From Paraspadella gotoi (Eukaryota > Chaetognatha), in contig CM119264.1 of the NCBI GenBank assembly GCA_051294375.1, positions 12,854,813-12,918,812 of the forward strand: a stretch of DNA of 64,000 nt. Reading direction: 5' to 3'. Position numbers and translations under genes: made by a program. The notes under the pieces are model-generated. The model saw only the letters and a program-made list of their open reading frames with translations. It made no database searches and was not told where the DNA came from. Positions 35,601-54,609 of the stretch are shown piece by piece; positions within the stretch are counted from its first letter, which is position 1, and each line of letters begins with the position of its first letter.

Positions 35601-35726
35601 GACCAGGAAAACGCCGACGAGAGGTTTGGAGGCGAGGCGGACTGTCATGGTGCGGACTCCCGAAGGCCGCGATGGATGACCCGTTGGCCGCCCGTAGGAT
35701 GACGAGGGCCCGGCTCGATTCGGCCT

Positions 35727-35751
35727 NNNNNNNNNNNNNNNNNNNNNNNNN
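35727..35751. other. Assembly gap (25 N)
   Basis: Run of 25 N next to the protease region of gypsy copy 2. Copy 3 has only a few bases at this point, so little sequence may be missing. Confidence 1.
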
Positions 35752-36533
35752 TGTCCCACGTCGAAGCCGGAAGCAGGCTGACTTCAGCGCCCGTGTCGAC
35801 GAGAAAATCAAGGCCAGAGTTAAAATCGCGTACGCTGAGCAAAGGCGAGGCGCCGGTCGCCGCGCTCACTGACGGCCGGCGTCGTCGTTTCCCGCCTTCG
35901 ACTTGGCGGCGCCGCCCCCGCGCCACGAGCAGGGCTTCACGCAGCCACGGGCTTTGGCGCCGTAGCGTCGATGTTTCCAGCAGATTTCGTCGCGCTTTGA
36001 CGCCGCACAGACGCATGGCGTGGGAGTGGTCGTGGAGGCGCCGCGGTCACAATCTTCAACGTCGCGCGCCACCTCCGAGACAGTCGCGTTGCCGTCGCGG
36101 TCGTAGTAGCGGTCGGCGGCCGTCGCGAGATCTTCGGCGCCGCCCGGTGTTTGCGTGACGACGAGGGCGACGGAGGGTGGAAGGGCGTGGAGCAGCGCCG
36201 CGCGGTGCACGTCGTCCATTGTGAGGTCGCTAGTTAGCGCCCGCAAGTCGCCGACGTACGCTTTGGGGCGCTTCCCGCCGAGGCTTATCGACGAGAGGAG
36301 TTTGGCGGCGCGCTCCGCCTTCGTTGGTCGAAAATTGGCGAGAAGGCGGTCTTTGATTGCGATGTATGGATCTTCTAGATTCTCGGGGTCGCCGAGAAAA
36401 AAATCGCGGATACTGCGCGCGAGGTCTCCTCGTTCAAGCGCGGTGAACGACGTGGTAATACACCGCGGTCAATGACGCGGCTGAATGCCGGCGGGTGGCG
36501 AATTGCGCCCTCTGCACGCTTGAACAAAGCTGG

Positions 36534-36558
36534 NNNNNNNNNNNNNNNNNNNNNNNNN
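36534..36558. other. Assembly gap (25 N)
   Basis: Run of 25 N at the gag 5' end of copy 2; sequence to the right is unrelated AT-rich host DNA. Confidence 1.
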
Positions 36559-37460
36559 AGATATAGCAGCACGATAGATTTACGGTGATTAAATTCCTTC
36601 GAATCGCCGAGTATTAGCCGATCACGTGATTAAACCGATCTCGGCTTAGTAGAATACGTTATTAACACGATTACAGAAGGTCTACAAAGATACATCGATG
36701 TTTTCAACGCTTTTCCAGGCTTGGTCTGCTAGTAAAGTTATATACTATATAATTTTCTCGCAGTATTGAGAAGAAAAGATCCATTTTATACGGAATACAG
36801 GATTTCCAACACAACAACAACAACACTAAATGTAAACAACAAGACAAAACATTAAAATGAAGAAGATCGGATCATCGTCATATCGGATAATTACTCTCAG
36901 GCAGCAGACCAAACTAAATAATAACGAGATTCTAAATCGGGGCTTCTCTTCTTTTTTTCTCTCTTTTTTTTAAAATACTTAGGAAGGAGAAAACTAAACT
37001 AAAGCTAAACTAAACTAAAACTAAACTAACTAAACGAAAGATTTGCCATCAAAACATTGATTCGATATAGACTATTTATTTTAATATTTTTTTACTATCA
37101 CTACAAATAAAGGCATAATTGGCCGCCGAGACGACGGCTCGTGTTCAATTTTAAGTCTCTTCTTACTTCTTCCTCCTTCCTCCCCCCGCCACTTCCGCCT
37201 CCTCTTATCGGGTCGCCTCGCTCTATCCGATTATTTTTCATGCATGAAAACACTTAGCAAGGTCAGAAGGTCGGGAGGATCAGAGGCGGACTTTGTGAGT
37301 TCCGCCGGAGGGTGCGCGGAGAATAGCACTACGCTCGCGATCAGCATCTTCTGCGCGCGAATTTCATTCTTTGGCATAGCATCTCCTTCGCGCGCATTAT
37401 GCGTAAAGCCTTTCGTGTTTCAAGCTTTTTTTTTTCTGAAAGTCAGAATGCCATTAGGGT

Positions 37461-37643
37461 TTATTCCTCCCTTGATTTTGAATGTCTTTCATATACATGA
37501 CAAAAGGGAAGTTCCCAAATCTTTTTATCTTTGTCATTTCCTTCTTCGACTGGCACCTCCGTTTCTTGCTCAATTTTCACAATTTCAGATGCCTCTTTCC
37601 TAATTCCGCTAGACGCATATCTCTTAGCTTTCGCTTCTTTCAT
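37461..37643 (-). CDS. Hypothetical short charged ORF
   Basis: Sixty codons starting MKEAKAKRYASSGIRKEAS, with a Glu/Lys-rich middle and a stop followed at once by AATAAA on the same strand. Composition is protein-like rather than repeat-derived. No family recognised and no promoter or splice evidence; it may be a terminal exon. Confidence 0.25.
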   Translation of the reverse strand: MKEAKAKRYASSGIRKEASEIVKIEQETEVPVEEGNDKDKKIWELPFCHVYERHSKSREE

Positions 37644-40579
37644 CCATTAAGTAACATAAAGGACAAAAAACTTAAGTCTCGAAAAGTTAAGTGTCCGCTG
37701 TTGGGTGGAGCTCTCTTGCAGCATAAAAAGGTTTTCCTTATAGTACCAGATAATAATATTTAACTCGAGTCTCTCACGATAGATTAATAAAGTTGTTGAT
37801 ATTTGGCTCAATCTAGAGGGTTGGTACATCGACAAAAGACTTAAATTAATGTTTTCTCTTTATCAGGTGGGTTTAATCAGTTCTATTTTGGCGTACAACC
37901 GAGGAAAATGAAAAGGGTGGCTTAAAATTTTTAGAGTTCGGCTGTACTTGTTTTATCTTTGAGTTTATTGGCTTCTTTTGAAATTGTTTTCGAATGTCTT
38001 TACCGTTTCACATCAAGGTCCTATTTGGTACAAAGGTTTTCTGAAACCTTTTAAGTTCACTTTTATTTTTCCATGCTATCTTACCTCATTTTTTTTGGTT
38101 TTTCCGTCATCTTCGGCAGAAGTCGACATCATGGACAAGTCAATTAATGTGGTGCATTCGAAGTAAAACGCATATACCAACTTTTAGAAAGACGGTAATC
38201 GTCTATTCTTTCATGTTAGAATTATATTACTTATTCAAAGTATTAGGCATTCTTATAGGTGATTGGAATTTATATGTTTATATATGTTCTCGTAAAGTCT
38301 TATGGATCTCCTGTCAATAAAAAAAAATATTTCAACTTAATTATATGGACTTATGATATTTGACGCAAAACGTAATCGTGATGTGGTTAATTCTATCAGA
38401 TTTATCTCTTTCCTGACTTTCAAATTTTTTTCACTCATAAGAATTTCTCAACCTCTCATTTCTTTTTCTCAGACTCGCGGCAGGACAAATTCATCTTCTC
38501 TCAGTTCTGTCGATTGCACTCGACTTCGGCGTCCCAATGTCACAATTCAGGCTTTGCAGAATATCATTCTTCTTTCTCTCTCTCTCTCTCTTCCTCTCTC
38601 TCTCTCTAGTTCTCTCTGATCTCTCTCTCTCTCTCATCTCCTCTTGTTCCTCTCTCTTCTCTCTTCTCTCTCTCTCCTCTCTCACCTCTCTCTCTCTCTC
38701 TAAGCTTCAGATTAAGCCTCGTTCATTTCTTACATTTTCAATCCAAAAGCGAAGACAAATAATAATGATTATAGAAAATTGCTTTTAATTTAAAATATAC
38801 ATGTATGTATGTATGTATGTATGTAGTTAGTATTTATATATGTATGTAATGTAATGTATGTTGTGTAGGTATGTATGTAATGATTTTTTTAAAGAAATTT
38901 TCTTTAGTTTCTTCACTACATACTTATCTGTAATATAGAACATCAATGATTATGTTGATGATCCTTAGAACTTCATCAAAAATGGAAAGAAGGGCGTTTT
39001 CTTTTTTAATTTAGCTTCCGTGAGCTCATTGTGAAAAAAAGGGTTATGGTTCGTGTTTGTAAAAGTCCGGCGATGTGGAAGAAGATTGAAAGGGTTAGGT
39101 AATATATCCGTGGAGAGGCCGGTGCTTGAGAAACGACAGACTTTCAGGGGAATAGGGGTTGAAGTCAAGCGAATTAAGAAAAAAATGTGTTTTTTTTCCC
39201 TTTTTTTCGAATCGGTTGGGGGCCAAGTTCGAGAAAGTTTTGAAGAGAGTAGGGAGCACGCTGAGTGATTCAAACGAGATCGAGTGAAAGTTACGGTGAA
39301 CGTTTTTTATGTTTAATCACCGAGGCGAATATTAAACGAAAGAGTTCAAGGTTCCCAGAGGAAGTGGAATTGCGTTGAATGTTGGCTTTAGACTGTCCGC
39401 GCGTTTGCTTCATCAGAGTTAGATTGGTGAACGTGACACGAACAAGCATTGGGTTGCCATTTACAAAGTGTAACTGTAGAAATTCACCGGATTGAATTCC
39501 GTTTTTTACTTTCCTTTTTTTCGTTACTTTGGACGTTATGGTAAAATCTTATCAGTAATTTTTGGTACTTTTTCGCTTTACTTAATTGTTTTATTTACTG
39601 TATCTTTAAAACTTACGATAATTCAATCTAGTTTGTTTAGGGGGCGTAATGTCATTTTTCATTAAACGTGATTCTTTCGTTGAGATCGTTAATAATTCCT
39701 CATAATCATGTCATTTTTTTCCCCTTTTTTACTTTTCATTTATCTTTTAGTTATACTATCATAACATCTTAACTTAATAATAATTTTCGTACTTCATTCC
39801 CTTTCATTTCTCTCTTTCCTTTAAATTCATCCTTTCCATCCATTTTCCTTTCTCTCTCATTTTTCCTCCCCATTCTTTTTTTCTAGCTCTCCTTCTTTTG
39901 CTAATTTCACTTCCTGGGGTAAGTTAAAACGGCAGACATAGGGGTGGGTGGAACTGACAGACGGCTTTGGCAAATGCGGGGGTAAGTTTATTGGCGCGTG
40001 GCGAGAATAATGGAGAGGGCGGCGAGACACTGGGCAGAGGCGGGTAGGTAAAGGCAAAAGAAAAAGCGGAAGGCGGCGGTCATGGTGCCGGACGAATGGT
40101 AAGAAGTTGGGCGAGGGTTGGGTTGGTTCGGAGAAGGTGGACTAAGGTTCGCCGAAATGCGGGAGGCGTGGGGCGGAGAGGCGGGCGAGAACTGGTCCGT
40201 TAAAAGTTAGGGGAGAACAAGGGAAGGGAGGGCCTCCGACGGGAAGAACTGCCGCGAAAGGGCGGGAATAGAGGAGGGGTAAAAGAGAGAGAGAGAGAGA
40301 GAGAAAGAGCGAGAGAGAGAATGAAATTCCTCTGGTGGGATGGTCTAATAGAGATGCAAGCCTTCTGAGCGAATCCAGCTTCAGACCCTTCTTTTTTTTC
40401 TCTTGAGGCATCTTCTTTTTTATTTTTCTTTTGAAGCGCATCGAACGATTGTTACATGCGTCGCTTCTTGTTTCCTTGTCTAAGAAGTAAGAAATTGGTT
40501 TTTTCTTTAAAAACGTTATGTGTATTTCTTTATATTTTATTTTTCTTGTGCAGCACTCGCTCTCTTCTTGCTTTCTTTT

Positions 40580-40759
40580 ATTCTTTATTCTTTCTTTTCT
40601 TTCTTTCTTTCTTTCTTTCTTTTCTTTCTTTTTCTTTCTTATCTTTTTTCTTTCTTTCTTCTTTTGTCTTTTTCTTCGTCTTTCTTTCTTTCTTTCTTTC
40701 TTTCTTTTTCCGCTTTCTTTTCTCTCTTCTCTTCATCTGCTTCTCTTCTCTGTTAACTC

Positions 40760-40816
<57 letters not shown>

Positions 40817-41610
40817 ATCATCTCTCTCTTTTCTCTCTCTCTCTCACTCTCTCTCCTCCCCTCTCTCTCTTCTCATTCTCCTCTTCTCTTCTCTCTCTCT
40901 CCCCGTCCTCTCCTTCTCTCCTCTCTCCCATCCCTCCCTCTTCCTCTCTCCTCTCTCCTCCCATCCCTCGCTTCTCTCCCCGTCTTTCTCTCCCTCTCTC
41001 CTCGCCTCTCCCTCCGCTTTCTCTCCCTCACTCCTCCTCTCCTTCCCTCTCCTCTTCCCACGCTCCTCTCCTCCTCTCTACTTTCTCCCTCTCTCTCTTC
41101 CTCCTCTCTCCTCTCACTCTCCGCTCCTCCTTCCCCTCCTCCCACCCTCCTCTTTCTTCCTCTTCTCTCTCGTCTTCTCCCTCTCTCTCTCTCTTCCCCA
41201 TCTCTCTCCCCTCTCCCCCCTCTCTCCTCTCTCTCCCTCTCCTCTCCTCCTCTTCTTTCTCTACCTTCCCCCTCTTTCTCTTCCCTTCCTCCCTCTCCTC
41301 CTCTTAGTCCCTCTCTTTCTCTCCTCCCCCTCCTCTCTCTCCTCCCTCTCCTCTCCCCCCTCCTTCTCCTGCCTTCCTCTTCCCTCCTCGTCCCTCTCCC
41401 TCCCCTCATCTCTCTTCTCTCTCCTCTCTCTCCTCGTTTCCCCCCTCCTCAGCTCCTTCCATCTCTCTCTCTCTCTCTCCTCGTCTCTTTCCTCCTCTCC
41501 TCTCTGCATCCTCCCCTCGCTACTCCTTCTTCCTCTTCGTCTTCCTCTACCCCTCTCCCTCTTCCCTTTTCTCCGTCCTCTCTTCTCTCTCTCGTCTCCT
41601 CTAATTCACC
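40580..41610. repeat. (CTTT)n and long CT-rich low-complexity tract
   Basis: (CTTT)n at 40580-40712, pure (CT)n at 40757-40812, then about 800 bp of interrupted CT/CCT repeats. It creates long but meaningless open frames on both strands. Confidence 0.95.
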
Positions 41611-42084
41611 CCTGTTTCCTAGTGCTGCTCCCGGCTCCCTTCTTTCCTCTTTTTCGGCCATACGAATCCCAGGTGGGAAATAAAAGTTGGCATGAGCTGG
41701 GCGGGTTTAAGATGAAAAGTCGCGGGGATGCATTTCGAAGTATGTGCGCGCGTTTCGGGTCGGCAGCACCTTTTGACCTCGCCGGAGCGACGGACGGACG
41801 TTGGTGGCGGCGCGTCGAATTGGGCGAGTGGTCGGTGGTTGAGGGAACTGGGGGTGGGTTTGTCAAACTTTCGAGGACCTTTAAGTTCGGTATTTGAAAT
41901 TCAATAAAAAAGATACATACTGATTCTTCTTTTCCTTTTTTTTCACTTTTTTTTTTTTTCGCTGTAGTTTTCGTTACGGAGAGCTAGTGTATAACGAAAA
42001 CGCCCTTTTTTAAACCATTTGATTTTCTAACTGTAAAAATTATTAGCTTTTTAGGTGTTTTTTCGTTTTAATTCCTTCAGGTTT

Positions 42085-42536
42085 TGAAGAGGTTCTTTCC
42101 TACTTCTGCGCTATCATTTAAAATGTTTGTTTAAAACGGAACACATTGTATTGTCCTCGAGAGAAAAACGAGAGAAACCGATACAAAAACGCGTTTTCCT
42201 TATATGGAGGAACGTCCATCGATCGGACCTTATCGAGAGACACCTTGAAATACTTATATTATTATTGTGCTTTCATCAAACGTAAAAGTGGACTTTTTAC
42301 AAAAAAACAGCAACATTCAAGATAGAGAAATGGGCATCAAATGAAAACTACTGTGGCACTGTACATTGTAAAACACGTAAACAAAGTAACTAAAAATAAC
42401 GGTAACGAGATAAAGGTAAAAGAAGACGCTCGAGTTACGATTGTGAAAATCGAACGAACGAGAGCGTTTGTTTTTTTCTTTTCTCGAAGGTTTTATTTGT
42501 CGAGGCACAACGACGAGGAACTATTCTGCGGCTTAT
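42085..42536 (-). repeat. 3' LTR of gypsy copy 3
   Basis: Same sequence as 32227-32657 with small indels. The outer end reads tgaagagg on the plus strand and is preceded by unrelated DNA. The inner end meets the C-rich complement of the polypurine tract. The terminal CA is blurred here (cttatta instead of cttcata). Confidence 0.75.
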
Positions 42537-45500
42537 TACCCCCCAAGACGGCGTCTCTGTAAGAGATGGGGGAATTCATCGACGAACGGTGGGGTGGACG
42601 GCACTTGACGCTGAGGCCGCGTTGAAGCCGTTAGATTAGGGATTGGAGCAGGTGGCGGGGAGGAGCGGTCGTCGAGCGGAGCACCGGAGCCGGGCGCGGA
42701 GCGGCGCCGGAGCTGCGCGACGCGGAGGGCGCCGAACGTGGCGATCGTTTGCAAGGCGGGCGTCCGCGACGAGGGGCGCCGCTGGTTCCGTCGCCGAAAG
42801 GATCACTCGACGAAGGTTTGAAGGCGATCGATGGAGACGTCGTCGAGGCGGCCGCCGGATCTCGAGCCGAAAAACTTGAGGCGCGGGCTACGACGCGAAA
42901 CGGGCCGTCATAGACCGGCTGAGCGGTCGTACAGGGCCCGCGGCGCACGAGGACGAAGGGGCACGACTGGAGCTGCGGGGATGTTGACGCGAGGATGGGG
43001 CGTGGCGCGTCCCGCGACCGGGCGCGAGCTCGGACCTCCCGGCGCAGCGTCGAAGGAGTTCATGTGGCAGGCGTTGGGGGGAACCGCAGTCGGGGACAAA
43101 GGCGCAAGGCACGCAAACTCCTCACCATGGACGAGTTCGGCGAGGAGGCCGTTGGAGGTCTTCCTTGATGGCGGTACGAAGGCAGGAGCATCACCCAGGC
43201 AGTTTTGTCTACCCAATCAGGGCCTGCAAGTTTGGCGCGGAGGGTGATGCCTTGAGGTCGGCGGTGGAAACGCTCCACATCCCGTTCGCTGAGGGTGGTA
43301 CGGGACGTGGTGTGGTGAAGGTTGGGCGCCGAAGACGCCGCTAGCTTGGCGCCACAGTTCGGAAATGAATTGTTTCCCGCGATCGGACGTGATGTGGAGC
43401 CGAGCGCCAAACGAGCGACCCAACCGGAAGCGAAGGCGGCGCGCTACACGAACTCGCTGCTTGAATATCGGAAGCGGATCGCTTATCTGGCCAGCGCGTG
43501 AAGCGGTCGACGACCGTCAGGAGGTAGGCAAATCCCAGTGCCGCCCGGAAGTGGCGACGCGCGAGGTCGATGTGGACGTGCTGAAAACGTTTTTTTCGGC
43601 GGAACAAAATCCTCCGATGGGGCGTGGCGGCGTGAGTTCGGACTTTCGCCCGCTGGCAGTGGACGCACGAACGGCCCAGCTGGCGGCGTCTTCGCCGCGC
43701 CGGCCACAATCAAACTTGTGTTACGAGGGCTTCGACGTCTTTATTCCCGGGGCGCCAAGGAGTGGAGATGTGCGTCGAAAACGATCCGCGGTCCACTTCC
43801 GGGGGAGAGAGGACGCGCGACGCCCCGTGAGTAGTCCGCAGAGACAGGAGGCGCCGTCAAATGCGCCCGTTGGAGGCGAAGGATGAGGCGGACGACTGGA
43901 GGCGCTGGATATCTTCGTCGGTCCCGTTGATCGGTCCGCTATCGCCGCGAAGTCAACGCCGCCGGGTCCTGTGACGGCCATGATATCGTCGGTATGACGA
44001 CGCGCGAGAGAGCATCGGCGACGATGTTTGCCTTTCCAGAAACGTGCCGGAAGTTCTGTCGTAAATTCGAGACGGCGGCAACTGATTGGCTCTGCCGGCC
44101 GTTTTGGAGTCAGTCTTTCTTGCTGATGGAGGGAACCGAGGCTCACGTGGTCCGTGAAGAGTGTGAAGGGGCGTCCCTCCAAGAAGTACCGAAAGTGTCG
44201 CACTGCCAAGCTGGGCTGCCAGGAGTTCCCGGTCGTAAGGTGAATACTTTTTTCTGGTTCTCCTGAGCGGCTTGGAGAAAAAAACGCTACCGGGCGCCAA
44301 TGGCCGCCGCTGGCAGTTGCTCGAGGACGCCGCCGTCGCCGAAGTCGGAGGCATCGACGTGAGTGCATGGGCGCGCCGGACGGGATGGACGAGCATCGTG
44401 GCATTGGCGAGGGCCGCTTTGGTTTCGTTACCGAAGCGCCGGCCTCCCGGCTCGTCCAACTCGACGACCTTGGGCTGCGGACGACCTTTGAGTGGCAGCA
44501 TAGAGAGGCGCCATGTCGCCGCCGCGTGGGGGACGAAGCGGTGAAAAAAGTTCACCATCCCGAGGAAGCGTTGGAGTTCCTTGACGGGTTGATGGCGGGG
44601 AAGTTGGCGATCGCCGCCAACCTTTGAAGGGAGAGGCGTACGCCTTCGGCGTCGTATGTGGTGGCCGAGAAAATCGAGGGAGTCGACGCCGAACAAACAC
44701 TTCTTCGCGTTTTGACTACGAGACCGTGTGCTTCGAGACGGTCGAAGAGGCGCGCGAGGTCGTCGAGATGGTTGTTTCCTGTCTCTGGAGGCGACGAGGA
44801 TGTCGTCGAGATAAAACAAAAAACTCGAGGGAGACCCCTGCAAACGGCGTCCATGAGACGTTGGAACGCCTGCGCGGCGTTTTTGAGACCGAAAGGCATC
44901 CGGAGATATTCGTATGAACCGAACGGCGTGATGACGCTGTTTTCGGGACGTCCTCCTCGCGACAGGCACCTTGATGGTAACTTTCAGCAGGTTCGAACTT
45001 GGAAAAAAACGTCATCCCTCCTGCCCCTCCGCGAGAGTCCGGCGGAGCAAATCCGTATGGAGATATGTTTGACGGGGTAGCGGTCGTCCTTGGTGGCTGC
45101 GTTGAGGCGCCTGTATCTCCGCAGGCGGGAAATCCGTCAGGTTTGGCGACGACGTGGAGAGGCGAACGCCACGGGATGACGAAAGACGGTCCGACCCCGG
45201 ACGATGCCTAGGGTTTGGATGTTCGTCCAAACTCTTTTTTGACGGCCGAGGACGTTGGCGAGATGACGACCGACAGCTTCTGCAAAAACGGGTGTCCTTC
45301 GGTGGGGATGCGATGAATAGACGCCGTGGACGAGGCTTTGCGCTTCGAATTTCGGGCGTCGTCAGTCCGGGGCGCTCGCGGAGAAGTTTCGAAGACGGTT
45401 GGAGACTTCCGGTGGTGCGACGCGGTCGTAAGGCGATGGCGCTGACGTCGCAGCGAACAGCTTCGAAGGTTTCGGAGTCTATGAGGCGCCCGACGGCAAC

Positions 45501-46601
45501 GTCGCACAGGAGGGCCGTGGAGGCGCAAAAAATCGGCGCCGAGAAAATCGGCGTTTTAACCCTCGGCGACGCAGGAAAACGCCGACGAGAGGTTTGGAGG
45601 GCGAGGCGGACTGTCATGGTGACGGCTCCCGAAGGCCGCGATGGATGACCCGTTGGCCGCCCGTAGGATGGACGAGGCCCCTCGATTCGCCTTGTCCCAC
45701 GTCGAACCGGAAGCAGGCTGACTTCAGCGCCAGTGTCGACGAGAAAGTCAAGGCCAGAGTTAAAGTTCGCGTAACGGCTGAGCAAGGCGAGGCGCCGGTC
45801 GCCGCGCTCACTGACGGCCGGCGTCGTCGTTTCCCGCCTTCGACTTGGCGGCGCCCGCGCCACGAGCAAGGGCTTCACGCAGCTACGGGCCTTGGCGCCG
45901 TAGCGTCGATGTTTTCCAGCAGATGTCGTCGCGCTTTGACGCCGCACAGACGCATGGCGTGGGAGTGGTCGTGAGGCGCGCGGGTCACCGTCCTCAACGT
46001 CGCGCGCACCTCCGAGACAGTCCGCGTTGCCGTCGCGGTCGTAGTAGCGGTATAGGGTCGGCGGCCGGTCGGAGATCTTCGGCGCCGCCTGGTGTTTGCG
46101 TGACGACGAGGGCGACGGAGGGGCGGAAGAGGCGTGGAGCAGCGCCGCGCGTGTAGTACGTCGTCCTTGTTGAGGTCGCTAGTTTTAGCGCTCGCAAGTC
46201 CCCGACGTAAGCTTTGGGGGCGTTTCCCGCCGAGGCTTATCGACGAGAGGAGTTTGGCGCGGCGCTCCGCCTTCGTAGGTCGGAAATTGGCGAGAAGGCG
46301 GTCTTTGTCGCATGTATGGATCCTGCCGAGATTCTCGGGGTCGCCGAGAAAAAAATCGCGGATACTGCGCGAGGTCTCCTCGTTCAAGCGCGGTGACAGA
46401 CGTGGTAATACCCGCGTCAATGACGCGGTGATGCCGCGGGTGGCGAATTGCGCCTCTGCGCGCTTTGAACCAAAGCTGGGCGTCTTGGGGGCCAAAATTC
46501 CGGCAGTTTGAGAGACGGCGGAGGCGGACGCTGGGCTGGCCGGCTGGAGCGGGTTCGACGGACATCTTGGATCCGGTAGCGGAGGGCGTTGAAGGCGTTG
46601 T
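42085..46601 (-). mobile_element. Ty3/gypsy retrotransposon copy 3 (gag-pol with 3' LTR, frameshifted)
   Basis: Most complete copy. Gag opens near 46565 (MSVEPAPAGQPS) and carries FLGDPENL and the SISLGGKRPQSL segment. Protease FLVDTGAEVSLLP lies near 45740, RT YLDDILVAS near 44810, RNase H near 44340, the integrase zinc finger and core at 43800-43150, and the C-terminal region ends near 42631, followed by a polypurine tract and 3' LTR. It shares its boundaries and layout with copy 2 but has independent indels. GC-rich codon use contrasts with the host. A 10-N gap at 46602 hides the 5' end; no 5' LTR is visible. Confidence 0.9.
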
Positions 46602-46611
46602 NNNNNNNNNN
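46602..46611. other. Assembly gap (10 N)
   Basis: Run of 10 N at the 5' boundary of gypsy copy 3. Confidence 1.
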
Positions 46612-53188
<6,577 letters not shown>

Positions 53189-53591
53189 ATGGATTCGTCC
53201 GTCAAGAAAAAATTCGTTCATCGACGTTCGACGCTCGACGCCGCCGCCGCCGACGTTGGATTAGATCGACGCCGCTTATCTCTCTCCCCCACCCGCGTTA
53301 CGAAACTCTTTCATTCCGCCGACGCCGGTTTTTTCGGTCGCATCCATATCGATCGTCGCACCTGTGATCGCGTCGTCGCCGACGACGCCGCAATCCAAAC
53401 CGGCGTCATGACGTCATCCGAGACGCGAGGGCGACGATTCTTCAGGCGCCCCGGCGCTTTCTCCCTCTCTCCACGGACTCGCGGTCAGCTTAAAAGGGCG
53501 CCACATCCTTCTGTACGCATCGTTGCGGCGCTAGGCCTCATTGCGGTCTTCTTGGGATGGCAAAACGTGGACGGAGTCGGGATTTTTCCGG
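53189..53591 (+). CDS. First coding exon of an unrecognised single-pass membrane protein
   Basis: Open frame of 134 codons starting MDSSVKKKFVHRRSTLD and ending CCG G|GTGAGA, a good phase 1 donor. The first ~105 residues are basic and Ser/Arg-rich. They are followed by one hydrophobic helix (IVAALGLIAVFLGW) near residues 110-124. The layout suggests a type II membrane protein with a cytosolic N-terminus. Codon composition is GC-richer than the flanks, as in other exons here. The phase 1 donor would fit phase 1 extracellular modules such as LDLa exons, but a gap at 53743 and another promoter intervene, so any link is conjecture. Confidence 0.6.
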
Positions 53592-53742
53592 GTGAGAGAG
53601 TTGGGGATTCCCCAATGGGGAAAACTAGTCCGATACGATAGTAATCACTGAAATCTTATCCATATTGAACATTAATGACAAAGATCATCATTTACTCTTC
53701 ACCTCACCTACTTTGAAGGTTTCGCGAATTAAATTTAAAAAG

Positions 53743-53767
53743 NNNNNNNNNNNNNNNNNNNNNNNNN
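53743..53767. other. Assembly gap (25 N)
   Basis: Run of 25 N in the presumed intron after the membrane-protein exon. Confidence 1.
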
Positions 53768-54056
53768 TGATACTTCGCGGGGATTGAGTTAATGGAATCA
53801 TAACTCGAACGGAATCACGTGGAATTTATTTTTAAAGCGGGGGGGTGGAGGAATCTGGTAGGGAAGAGGTCGGGGGGAGGTCGGGGGGGAGGGGCTAGGG
53901 GTGGAATCCCGAGAAATTCCTATTGGTTGTCGCGTAGAATCAAGAAATTTATCTACTGAAGAGAATCTTTACGAGTGAAATGAAAAGGCTCGCATAAAAA
54001 CAAAGACATTACTTCTCGCTCATAAAATCGGCGGACGTTCTCATGGATCGGTGGAG

Positions 54057-54064
54057 TATAAAAT
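54057..54064 (+). promoter_or_regulatory. TATA box of a small plus-strand gene
   Basis: TATAAAAT at 54057-54064, about 80 bp upstream of an ATG at 54144. The sequence near 54070-54090 (GGCTCAGAGTCA) could supply the initiator. Confidence 0.5.
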
Positions 54065-54143
54065 TTGGGCTCAGAGTCAAGTAAATATCTATCCCGTTGT
54101 GCACGTTAGGTTTAGTTAAGAGCTTATTGTTTTGGGCAGAAAT

Positions 54144-54597
54144 ATGGCCCCCTTGCTCGAAAAAAAAAAGAAAAGAAACAGGACGGCGAGAGAAAAAGGT
54201 AAGTTTGTTCTCTCTCAGCCTGCATTACGTCGCTTAAGCCAAATAAGCTTCGTAAAGCGGAGCAGATCGATTTAGGCAAGATGATGAATGAATTAAAACA
54301 TTGAAGTAAGAATGAATGAATAATTCATGAAACGAATTGTGTATGTATATATATCTTGAGAAACTGATTAGCGAGAGAGGGAGAGAGAGAGAGGAGAGAG
54401 AGAGAGGAGAGGAGTAGAGAGAGAGAGAGAGAGAGAGAAGAGTATTCTAAGGTAGCAAGAAGTAAAGATGCTTATTTTAGCTCCCAGATAAAACGTTTGG
54501 AAGCTATGGTGGCTAAGAAATCCACCAGAGCGCGGTTCAATGCGCAGCGCCAATTGGTGGCACGGAGGCAAAGTCATTCGCCGCCGAAACGCCAAAG
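54144..54597 (+). CDS. Small basic protein candidate, two exons
   Basis: Exon 1 54144-54198 starts MAPLLEKKKK and ends AAAAAG|GTAAGT. Exon 2 54481-54597 follows ATTTTAG and encodes SQIKRLEAMVAKKSTRARFN then QRQLVARRQSHSPPKRQ, ending CAAAG|GTGCGG. The Arg/Lys/Gln-rich composition suggests a nucleic-acid-binding or nuclear protein, but no family is recognised. Phases disagree by one base; a run of ten A at about 54161-54171 in exon 1 is a likely miscount. Downstream exons are not found. Confidence 0.45.
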
Positions 54598-54609
54598 GTG
54601 CGGGGTTAT

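Larger units (their letters stand above)
32227..36533 (-). mobile_element. Ty3/gypsy retrotransposon copy 2 (gag-pol with 3' LTR, heavily frameshifted)
   Basis: Element order on the minus strand: gag from a gap at 36534 down to about 35900 (FLGDPEN, MRALTSDLTMDD), aspartic protease (LDFLVDTGAEVSLLP near 35800), RT near 35080-34700, RNase H near 34430, integrase zinc finger and core 33830-33200, GPF C-terminal motif (MTGPFRVV near 32990), stop near 32754, polypurine tract and 3' LTR. No envelope gene is visible. Reading frames break repeatedly by single-base indels, some of which are probably sequencing errors because copy 3 differs at other places. The 5' LTR is not present; N gaps lie at 35727-35751 and 36534-36558. 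Confidence 0.9.
36559..42084. other. Intergenic DNA between gypsy copies 2 and 3
   Basis: AT-rich with several microsatellites: CT-rich 38570-38705, (ATGT)n 38800-38880, (CTTT)n 40580-40712 and a very long CT-rich tract 40757-41610. A short minus-strand frame at 37352-37240 starts MLIASVVLFSAHPPA like a signal peptide, but nothing else supports it. No RNA gene seen. Confidence 0.5.

Noticed and set aside
40456-41897. Long open frames (up to about 460 codons) on the plus strand, and Arg/Glu-rich frames opposite
   Set aside because: They run over (CTTT)n and CT-rich repeats, encode only Ser/Leu/Phe/Pro runs, and open in several frames at once, as simple repeats do.
32227-46601. An envelope gene that would make these elements retrovirus-like
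   Set aside because: Only about 100 bp separates the end of pol from the polypurine tract and LTR, so there is no room for one.
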